Positions 7,740-13,675 of a stretch of 13,675 bases of DNA are shown here, piece by piece; the stretch's first letter is position 1; every line of letters begins with the position of its first letter. Position numbers and translations under genes: made by a program. Location of the stretch: positions 1-13,675 of the forward strand of contig JBHHXR010000078.1 in NCBI GenBank assembly GCA_046757205.1, given 5' to 3'. Origin of the DNA: JBHHXR01 sp046757205 (GTDB taxonomy: Bacteria; Pseudomonadota; Alphaproteobacteria; Rhodobacterales; Rhodobacteraceae). The notes beneath the pieces were generated by a model. That model did no database searches. It saw only the letters and a program-made list of their open reading frames with translations, and was not told the DNA's origin.

Positions 7740-8882
7740 TTGGCGAGGGTCAGTAACGCGTCGCGTTCGCTGTTGCAGCGGGCGCGCGAGGTGAACCGCG
7801 AAATTGCCCGGGTCTGCGCAGCGGTCGCCGGTGAACTGCGGACCCCCGCCGGCAAGTGCTGCCGCGCCGCACTCGGCGACCGGCTGCGGGAACTGGAGGC
7901 CCTGCGCCCGAAACTCAGACGGTTGCGGCGGGACATTCAATCGACGCTGGCCGACGGGCCGGGGAACGATGCGCCCGCCCGGCAATCCAACCTGGCGCCG
8001 GGCGAACGCGTGGCCTTGCGGCGCGTGCTCGGCGGCCTCAATCTCGGCCTGCGAAAGTGGGCCCCGGTCATCGCCTGCCTGCGGCAACAGGCGTCCGGGC
8101 CACCGCTGGCGCTTTATGCCGGCCGCGCGTCGCGGCGGGACATCGACGCAGCGCAACTGGCTGTGTCCGACGAGGTGTTCCTGATCCTGCACCGGATCGC
8201 GAACCCTGCCGATCAGCACGAATTGGCCCGGGCGCATGGATGCTACCCCGACATTCCCATGCGGCCCAGCGAGTTCCTCGAACACGCGCACGCGGCCTAC
8301 CGGGTGGCGATTGCCCAGCGCAGGGCGGTGCCGGTCCGCTTCCTCGACGTGGGCTGCGGCGGCGGGGTCAAGGTGCTGCTGGCGGCGGGGTTTTTCGGCA
8401 GGGCCGACGGCCTTGAGTACGACCCCGCCTACGCGCGGGCGGCGCGCGGTCTTTTTTCGGCTGCGGGCGCCGATTCCTGCACGGTTATCGAAGGCGATGC
8501 GCTCAGTTTCGGCAACTATCGCGACTACGATGTCGTCTACTTCTTCAAACCCATGTCCGACCCCGAAAAACTGGCGGCCCTTGAGGAACGCGTCGTATCC
8601 GGCGTGCGCCCGGGCACCATTCTCGTAGCGCCGTATCACCATTTCCTCGGGCGCTCGTCGGAACTGGGATGCGCGCGTGTCGTGGGAAGCATCTATCTCG
8701 CTTCCACGCCGCAAGCGGCGGCAGACGATGTCCGCGCCGCCGCCGAGCGGGTCGGCGCCGCACGGCCGCGCCGGGCGCGCGCGCCGGCGGATTGCGGCTT
8801 CTGGCAGCCCGTTGTCGACGCCGCCCGCGCCAACGGTTTTGAGCCGTTCGAAGAAGAGCTGACCGCCGTCAGCCGCCGATGA
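7740..8882 (+). CDS. Class I SAM-dependent methyltransferase, substrate unknown
   Basis: A 380-residue protein. Residues 1-115 are helical, Arg/Leu-rich and without recognised motifs; this could be a coiled or nucleic-acid-binding part. The Rossmann methyltransferase fold spans about 195-300: motif I LDVGCGGG at 202-209, the acidic SAM ribose contact E226 in GLEYDP, EGDAL at 251-255, and DYDVVYFFKPMSDPEKL at 262-278 followed by VRPGTILVAPYH. The FFKP after strand 4 is not the NPPY of adenine-type DNA methyltransferases, so a DNA base target is not indicated. The start is TTG at 7740: an in-frame stop lies at 7686, no ATG follows it, and GGAG (7728-7731) is eight bases upstream. The 3' end overlaps the opposing YceI-OmpA gene by 14 bp. 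It could be co-transcribed with hemA, 173 bp upstream. Confidence 0.82.
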   Translation: MARVSNASRSLLQRAREVNREIARVCAAVAGELRTPAGKCCRAALGDRLRELEALRPKLRRLRRDIQSTLADGPGNDAPARQSNLAPGERVALRRVLGGLNLGLRKWAPVIACLRQQASGPPLALYAGRASRRDIDAAQLAVSDEVFLILHRIANPADQHELARAHGCYPDIPMRPSEFLEHAHAAYRVAIAQRRAVPVRFLDVGCGGGVKVLLAAGFFGRADGLEYDPAYARAARGLFSAAGADSCTVIEGDALSFGNYRDYDVVYFFKPMSDPEKLAALEERVVSGVRPGTILVAPYHHFLGRSSELGCARVVGSIYLASTPQAAADDVRAAAERVGAARPRRARAPADCGFWQPVVDAARANGFEPFEEELTAVSRR

Positions 8883-8886
8883 CGGC
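8865..8886. terminator. Inverted repeat over the two overlapping stop codons
   Basis: GCCGTCA (8865-8871) and TGACGGC (8880-8886) are perfect 7-bp arms around eight bases. The left arm contains the leftward gene's stop (TCA) and the right arm the rightward gene's stop (TGA). An overlapping alternative hairpin is GCTGAC-CGCC-GTCAGC (8858-8873). There is no T tract on either side, so bidirectional termination is only a possibility. Confidence 0.35.
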
Positions 8887-9981
8887 GAATTCGATACGGC
8901 GGTTGCGGCTCTTGTTGTAGGGCGTGTCGTTCGGCTTCACGGGCCGGTCCTCACCATAACCGACGGGATGCATACGGTTACCGGCGATGCCCTTGCGGGC
9001 AAGGAAATCAGCAACCGAGCGGGCGCGCGCCTCGGACAGGCGCTGGTTGGCCGCGGCGCTGCCGTCGGAATCGGTGTGGCCGGAAATCTCGATGTTCAAT
9101 CCCGGGCAGCGGCGCACGATATCGACGACGCTGTCGAGCAGCGGAATGCTTTCACGATCGAGCCGGGCGCTGCCGACGCGGAAATAGATGTTCCCCGTTT
9201 CGGACAGTATCTCAAACCGGCCCTTGCAGGCCTCGAGCGAGAAATCGCCTTCCGCTTCCAGCGCTGCTGATGCCGGCTTTGCCTCTTCCTGCGGCGCGGT
9301 TACCTGCGATGCCACGGTAGCGCTACCTCCGCCGCGTCGCGCAAACAGGAAATCGAAAGTGACGGTCGCCGACGGCACGATGGTGATACCGCCGAAGGTC
9401 TCCTCGAGCTTTCTGACATTTTCGTCGAGGCCGAAATCGGCAACGGGAATGGTGATCGGGGCGTCGGAGGCGACCGATACGACGCCGTCGCTCAGCAGCG
9501 AGATCACCACATCGGATTCAAACCGCCTGGTGACGCCGTGAAGCGTGAAGTCGTAAGGTACCTTAAGGACCTTTCGCCGGACGGTTGGCAGATCGGCGAC
9601 CATCGCCGGCGTGAGGGACAATGAAATCACCGCTTCGGGAAACTTGAAGGTTTCGAAGAAAAGAAACCGCATGCGCACGTTGCGCAGGTCGACTTTCGTA
9701 TCAACTGAATCAAGCAGGACCTTTACACTCGCCTTCCCGTTTTCCTCGATGCTGCCGGAAAAAGTGGCGAAGGAACTCCCTTCGACCACCACGTCGTTTT
9801 TCGCCAGGACGTGTTTCACGGACTGAAACCTGATGTTCGAAGCTTCCGGCTTCAGGTCCCATCCCGGTGCGAAGGGGTTGCCTTGAGCATGGGACGCCGA
9901 CGTCAACCCTGCACCCAGGATTGCCGCCGCAAAGAACAGACGGGCAACACAGGTCCTCACGGTTTTCAGCGGTACAGTCAT
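8869..9981 (-). CDS. Periplasmic YceI-OmpA fusion protein
   Basis: A 370-residue exported protein. Residues 1-32 are a signal peptide (hydrophobic core LFFAAAILGAGL, cleavage after ASHA). Residues about 40-215 are a YceI-type lipocalin-like beta barrel: WDLKPEASNIRF, VVVEGSSFATFSGSI, and the diagnostic RFLFFETFKFPEA at 105-117. A short Ala/Pro/Glu linker follows (about 217-248), then an OmpA C-terminal domain (about 250-368) with IYFRVGSARL, GHTDSDG at 301-307 and LSEARARSV. D304 and R319 have the 15-residue spacing of the pair that binds meso-diaminopimelate in OmpA. YceI proteins bind isoprenoid or quinone-like lipids, so the fusion would hold a lipid carrier at the peptidoglycan. The ATG has AGGGAG seven bases upstream. 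It diverges from the caspase gene across 256 bp, which suggests shared control. Confidence 0.88.
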   Translation of the reverse strand: MTVPLKTVRTCVARLFFAAAILGAGLTSASHAQGNPFAPGWDLKPEASNIRFQSVKHVLAKNDVVVEGSSFATFSGSIEENGKASVKVLLDSVDTKVDLRNVRMRFLFFETFKFPEAVISLSLTPAMVADLPTVRRKVLKVPYDFTLHGVTRRFESDVVISLLSDGVVSVASDAPITIPVADFGLDENVRKLEETFGGITIVPSATVTFDFLFARRGGGSATVASQVTAPQEEAKPASAALEAEGDFSLEACKGRFEILSETGNIYFRVGSARLDRESIPLLDSVVDIVRRCPGLNIEISGHTDSDGSAAANQRLSEARARSVADFLARKGIAGNRMHPVGYGEDRPVKPNDTPYNKSRNRRIEFAVIGG

Positions 9982-10194
9982 GGTTCCACTCCCTGTCGCT
10001 CATCCCAAGCGATGGCGGCGCTCGCGTGCGGCCGAGCGACGAATTTTGCGCTGTTTTTCCCCGCGCCAAGCTTGGCCAAAACTGCCTGCAAACGCAAGAA
10101 ATCCGTGACCGGCGCCGGAATGTTTGCCGGCCGATCGGGGTGTTGACCTGATGGCGTCGCCGGCTCCGTTCATCGGCAGATCGGTCAAGGACCT

Positions 10195-10222
10195 TTGTTT
10201 TCGCGGAATTTTCCCGTAGAAT
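10195..10222 (+). promoter_or_regulatory. Candidate promoter of the caspase-like gene
   Basis: TAGAAT (10217-10222) matches the -10 consensus at five of six bases. A weak -35, TTGTTT (10195-10200), lies 16 bp upstream. Transcription would begin near 10229, leaving a leader of only about 9 bases before the ATG at 10238, or about 21 bases before the GTG at 10250. Confidence 0.4.
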
Positions 10223-10237
10223 TGTACCCTTGTTCGT

Positions 10238-11791
10238 ATGGGGGTCGCGGTGGTTCGTTCAGCTTTTCTTTTTCTGGCATCGCTGCTCTTCCTTGCCGGG
10301 TCGGCGCGGGCGGAACCGCGGATCGCCCTGGTCATCGGTAACAGCAAGTATCAATACGTGGTTTCGCTGGACAACCCGGTCTCCGATGCGAACCTTGTTT
10401 CGAAGTCGCTGGAGCAGGTCGGTTTCGAGGTGACGCTGCTTACCGATTCGGATCAGCGCGGGATGAAGCGCGGAATCGCGGATTTCGGGCGCAAACTGCG
10501 CAAGGCCGGTCCCGATGCGACGGCGCTTTTTTACTACGCCGGTCACGGCGTGCAATCGCAGGGAAACAACTACCTGCTGCCGGTTGACAGCGAGATCCAG
10601 GACGAGGCGGACCTGGACCTGGTAGGTGTCGAAGCGGATTGGGTGCTGCGCCAGTTGTTCTCCGCTCGCAACAGGACGAGCATCATCATTCTGGACGCCT
10701 GCCGCAACAATCCGTTCGCCACCCAGATCGGGTTCAACGATCGCGGTCTTGCCGAAATGAAGGCGCCGACCGGAAGTTTCATCGCCTATGCCACCGCGCC
10801 GGGCGACGTGGCGCTGGACGGAACCGGTGCCAACAGCCCGTTTTCGGAGTCGCTGGCCGAAGGTATCCTGGCCGAAGGCCGGCCGATCGAGCAGATGTTC
10901 AAGCAGGTTCGCATCAGCGTGCGGCAACAGACCGGCGGCGCGCAGACGCCGTGGGACAGCTCGTCGCTCACCGGCGACTTCTTCTTCCGGCCTGCGGCGC
11001 CGATGAGCAACGAGGAACTGGCGGAACTTCAGCTATGGAACTCGGTCAAGGAGTCGCGCGACCCGGTACAGTTGATGTTGTTCCTGCGCTCCTACCCGGC
11101 GGGCAAGTTCGAGACCGAAGCACGGCAACTTCTGGGTCAGGTCATGGAGGCGGAACTGAACGCGCCGCTGCGGCGGAACCCGGCGCAGCCGCCGGTCGCG
11201 GACAAGCCGGCCGCCGGAACCCAGCCGTCGGCCGTTCCCGCCACGCGCGAACCGGACGCACGCGAAACCGCGCTGATCGAAAAGGCGCAAGGCTCCGGCT
11301 CGATTGCCGATTACGAGGCCTATGTCCGCGAATTTCCGGCCGGCGTCTTCGTCGATCTGGCGAGGATGGAGATCGACAACCTCAGACGCAATGCGGCCAA
11401 GGCGGATGATACGGCACCAGCCGCGAAGCCGGCAGAGGAGGTTACGGCGAGCGTCGATACGAAACCGGAAACGACGCCGGATGCCGCCATCGAAGACGGC
11501 TCGATCACATTCGTCAGCCCGCTGGTTACCGGACCCCCGGAAATCGTCGGGCGATCGATCGAGCAGCTTTTCCAGAGCACAGCCCTGTTTCCGCCGGTCG
11601 AAGGCATTCCGGAAAGTCTGTGGAAGGGCCAGAAATGCAGCAACTGCCACAAATGGAACAAGGAGCGGTTGTGCGAGCAGGCCAAGACCTACCTGAATGT
11701 TGCCGGGCAGAGGTCGCTGACCAAGGATCACCCCTTTGGAGGCACGTTCAAACGGAACCTCAGGGCCTGGGCGGGCGGCGGTTGCCGGTGA
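10238..11791 (+). CDS. Secreted caspase-fold (peptidase C14) protein with C-terminal CxxCH motif
   Basis: A 517-residue protein. Residues 1-25 are a signal peptide ending ARA, so the protein is exported. Residues 26-250 are the caspase-like p20 domain: RIALVIGNSKY at 28-38, catalytic H103 in YYAGHGVQ and catalytic C155 in ILDACRNNPF. Two helical repeats follow, each closing on a YP/FP-A-G-x-F turn (about 267-300 and 346-382), separated by a Pro/Ala linker; a second linker runs to about 420. The tail (about 435-517) is distinct: it contains C467-S-N-C470-H471, the c-type heme attachment motif, plus C479, H498 and C516. Export would place CxxCH where heme c is ligated. The ATG lacks a ribosome site, whereas a GTG at 10250 has GGGGG five bases upstream and keeps the signal peptide. 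Probable peptidase of Arg/Lys-type orthocaspase kin; substrate unknown. Confidence 0.88.
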   Translation: MGVAVVRSAFLFLASLLFLAGSARAEPRIALVIGNSKYQYVVSLDNPVSDANLVSKSLEQVGFEVTLLTDSDQRGMKRGIADFGRKLRKAGPDATALFYYAGHGVQSQGNNYLLPVDSEIQDEADLDLVGVEADWVLRQLFSARNRTSIIILDACRNNPFATQIGFNDRGLAEMKAPTGSFIAYATAPGDVALDGTGANSPFSESLAEGILAEGRPIEQMFKQVRISVRQQTGGAQTPWDSSSLTGDFFFRPAAPMSNEELAELQLWNSVKESRDPVQLMLFLRSYPAGKFETEARQLLGQVMEAELNAPLRRNPAQPPVADKPAAGTQPSAVPATREPDARETALIEKAQGSGSIADYEAYVREFPAGVFVDLARMEIDNLRRNAAKADDTAPAAKPAEEVTASVDTKPETTPDAAIEDGSITFVSPLVTGPPEIVGRSIEQLFQSTALFPPVEGIPESLWKGQKCSNCHKWNKERLCEQAKTYLNVAGQRSLTKDHPFGGTFKRNLRAWAGGGCR

Positions 11792-11817
11792 GCGGCTTCG
11801 CGGCGCGCGGCGCTCAC
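11788..11817. terminator. Inverted repeat over converging stop codons
   Basis: GTGAGCG (11788-11794) and CGCTCAC (11811-11817) are perfect 7-bp arms with a GC-rich 16-base loop. The left arm holds the caspase gene's TGA and the right arm the opposing gene's stop. No T tract is present, so it is a weak candidate for a bidirectional terminator. Confidence 0.35.
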
Positions 11818-13675
11818 TCTGTCGGGGCCGGCAGCGTCTCCGAGGTCGAGACAAAGAAATACACCCATTCACCCTTGAAATCCGGATCAGCCTCGCGCGC
11901 GCGGGAAACCCTGTCCTTCAGCCACCGCAGATAGCCATCGGCCGGTTCGACCGTGGGCCGCAACCCGTCGTAAAGCGGCCGCGACGCCGCGAAGGCCACG
12001 GCGATTTCCTGTCCGTATGGCGGGCCGATGAAGACGGGCAGAAAATTCCCGTCGGCGCGATCGGCGCCGATTTTCACGGCTGATTTGGGGTCGTGGTACT
12101 CCAGCGTGACGGAATCGTTCGGAACCAGATGAATGACGTTGCCGCTGGCGTCGAAATAATCGACATAGACATACGATCCATAGTCCGGTGCGGTCATGTC
12201 GAAGATCAGCCGTTCGCCCTTCGAATAGCGGTACAACCTCGCGTGGGCGTCCTCGCCCACCAGCAGGGGATTGGTCAACTGGTCCGTAGACTGCGGCAGT
12301 CCCACGGCGGCGATGCCGCTCAGCGCGCCGCATTGCGGCGGCGGCAGGATCAGCAGATTGTCGAGCACCGGGATCGATCCGCCGACCTGCGCCCTGAGCG
12401 AGGCCAGCACCGGCGCGCGGAAACCTTCCTCGGGCACGTGCCCGCGCAACTCCAGCGATCCGGTATCCGGGACGAAGGCGACCTGCAGGCGGGCGCAGGG
12501 CACGCTTGACAGGAGCGCCGAGATGCCGTCGCGGACCGAGCCGGCGCTGGACTTCGAGCCGCTCAGGTCGCTGCCGGTCATGAAGGACTGGATGGCGGCC
12601 AGCGATGCCGGGTCGAAGCGTTCCTGCGAGCTTCCGGTCCACGCCAGCGCCGCCGTCGCGTGATGCGAGGGCGGCCTTTGCGGCGGCAGGGAACTGGCAA
12701 CGGAGGCGGCGTTTTCCTCGGCCGCCGCGGCGCTCGGGGCCACGCGCTGCGCCGCCGGCGCGGCCGGGGCGGTCTTTTCAGCGGCGGCGTCGGATGGTGG
12801 CCGGCGGCTGTCCGCCAGCGCCGCAAACGGCCTGAGACCGGCAAGCTCGGCCTGGTCCGGCCGTGCTACCGCCGCCACCGGCGCCGCATCCCCGATCGAG
12901 CCCGCCAGGACCGGAGCACCCTGAAAACTGGCCGGCAACATCATCGCCGCCGTGTCTTTTGTCCGCGACGCCGGCAGGGGCCGGGAACCGGGAAGTTCGA
13001 AGATTTCCGCGATATCCGACAGGGTGGCGGCCGCGACGGTGCCGGTTTTGTCGCTTGCCGGCCGGACGACGGATGCGACCTGGAAGACAGCGGGTGCCGC
13101 GGCGACCGGTGTCGCGGCCAGCGGAACCCGGCCATCGAGGCTGTCGGCCGGCGCCGGCTGGCCGCCCAGCGGCGTCGAGAATTCCTGAACCCGGTCGGCC
13201 GTTTTCAGCGAGGGCAGCGGCGCGCGGCCGATGCGAACGGAAGCGTCGGTTTCCGCGAGCCCGGCGGGACGGGGAAGCGCATCCGCGATGCGCTGGCCCG
13301 CCGGCTGGGAAACGCCGATCGCGCCAGACGGCGGCTTCGCCTCGGCAGCCATCTCGGCGGTCAGCGCGGCGACGTCGGAAGCGGTCTGCGAACGCGGGGA
13401 AATCGCGTGGGCGGCAGCGCCGGCCATGGCCGCGGTCTCCGGCAAAGGCTCGCCTGCGACGTGCGGCTGGCTCGCGGGCGCGGAAACCGGACGTTTCGCC
13501 AGCGCGGCGATACCGGCTTTGGCCATGGCTTCCGGCAATGCCTCGCCGGTGAGAGGCGGCTGGCTCGCGGGCATGGAAACGGGGCGTTTCGCGGCCGCGG
13601 CGACACTTGCTTCGCCGGCAGCCTCCGGCAGCGCCTCGCCGGTGAGAGGCGGCTGATCTGCGGGCGTGGATGCGG
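11814..13675 (-). CDS. Large Ala/Pro-rich protein with 31-residue repeats and DUF4384-like C-terminus (5' end outside window)
   Basis: The frame is open to the right edge; 619 codons are visible, and the ATG at 13574 lies inside a repeat and is not the true start. From the edge to about 12660 the protein is low-complexity, rich in Ala, Pro, Ser and Val, and starts with tandem 31-residue units. A folded part follows at about 12560-12310: VRDGISALLSSVPCARLQVAF through LELRGHVPEEGF to ILPPPQCGAL. This resembles the BON-like segment seen before DUF4384 in some alphaproteobacterial proteins, including kinases. The last part (about 12290-11830) fits DUF4384: DAHARLYRYSKGERLIFDMTAP, YVYVDYFDASGNVIHLVPND and GQEIAVAFAASRPLY. 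DUF4384 often goes with caspase-like or kinase proteins in envelope modules; the caspase gene converges here, with 22 bp between the stops. The N-terminal domain cannot be known from this window. Confidence 0.75.
   Translation of the reverse strand, partial: ASTPADQPPLTGEALPEAAGEASVAAAAKRPVSMPASQPPLTGEALPEAMAKAGIAALAKRPVSAPASQPHVAGEPLPETAAMAGAAAHAISPRSQTASDVAALTAEMAAEAKPPSGAIGVSQPAGQRIADALPRPAGLAETDASVRIGRAPLPSLKTADRVQEFSTPLGGQPAPADSLDGRVPLAATPVAAAPAVFQVASVVRPASDKTGTVAAATLSDIAEIFELPGSRPLPASRTKDTAAMMLPASFQGAPVLAGSIGDAAPVAAVARPDQAELAGLRPFAALADSRRPPSDAAAEKTAPAAPAAQRVAPSAAAAEENAASVASSLPPQRPPSHHATAALAWTGSSQERFDPASLAAIQSFMTGSDLSGSKSSAGSVRDGISALLSSVPCARLQVAFVPDTGSLELRGHVPEEGFRAPVLASLRAQVGGSIPVLDNLLILPPPQCGALSGIAAVGLPQSTDQLTNPLLVGEDAHARLYRYSKGERLIFDMTAPDYGSYVYVDYFDASGNVIHLVPNDSVTLEYHDPKSAVKIGADRADGNFLPVFIGPPYGQEIAVAFAASRPLYDGLRPTVEPADGYLRWLKDRVSRAREADPDFKGEWVYFFVSTSETLPAPTE
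13420..13675. repeat. In-frame 93-bp tandem repeat (31 residues), about 2.7 copies visible
   Basis: The 23-base block beginning GCCTCGCCGGTGAGAGG occurs at 13540-13562 and identically at 13633-13655, exactly 93 bp apart; a diverged copy ends at 13469, again 93 bp away. In the leftward frame the units share QPPLTGEALPEA and AKRPVS, with more varied Ala-rich residues between. Units diverge with distance from the right edge, and the array probably continues beyond it. Confidence 0.85.

Noticed and set aside
10143..10155. TTGACCTGATGG as a second FNR-type site between the divergent envelope genes
   Set aside because: The right half-site does not match (A/G)TCAA, so the dyad is incomplete.
11887..12642. 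Second minus-strand frame inside the DUF4384-like gene
   Set aside because: Arg/Gly-rich overlap in another frame of the same strand; the DUF4384-like frame has the recognisable protein.

Overview
The window is GC-rich, densely coded chromosomal DNA of an alphaproteobacterium. That placement rests on the content: the C4 (Shemin) heme enzyme 5-aminolevulinate synthase, a DUF2849 / sulfite reductase / APS reductase / DUF934 / ferredoxin-NADP reductase cluster beside an Lrp-type regulator, and the tail of a Tad-pilus (TadG-like) protein. Hyphomicrobiales or Rhodobacterales fit best; the sequence alone does not decide. No rRNA, tRNA, CRISPR array, insertion sequence or phage gene was seen.

Layout. 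(1) 1-606: 3' end of a TadG-like secreted pilus protein. (2) 635-5443: assimilatory sulfur block. A leftward Lrp/AsnC regulator faces a rightward operon: DUF2849 protein, one-subunit nitrite/sulfite reductase, [4Fe-4S] APS reductase and DUF934 protein, joined by overlaps or short gaps. A strong intrinsic terminator follows, and 19 bp later a ferredoxin-NADP reductase begins that could supply the reducing power, since no cysJ flavoprotein is present. cysG is not in the window. (3) 5476-7566: a leftward ArsR-family regulator with the two cysteines of the BigR/SqrR persulfide sensors, a 516-bp divergent region holding a perfect FNR/FixK-type box at class II spacing from a good -10 element, a doubtful small ORF, then hemA. 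(4) 7740-8882: a SAM-dependent methyltransferase of unknown substrate with a TTG start. (5) 8869-13675: an envelope block. A periplasmic YceI-OmpA fusion runs leftward and overlaps the methyltransferase tail to tail. A secreted caspase-fold protein diverges from it and carries a cytochrome c-type CxxCH motif near its C-terminus. A long Ala/Pro-rich protein with in-frame 31-residue repeats and a DUF4384-like C-terminus converges on the caspase gene and runs off the right edge.

How the parts may fit. Sulfite reductase needs siroheme, made from 5-aminolevulinate, so sulfur reduction, a persulfide-type sensor and an FNR-type control site on the heme side form a plausible redox-linked neighbourhood. 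In the right third, a CxxCH-bearing caspase, a YceI-OmpA fusion and a DUF4384 protein look like an exported module. The caspase-CxxCH arrangement is the most unusual item here. Functions are assigned from motifs read by eye; no database search was run.
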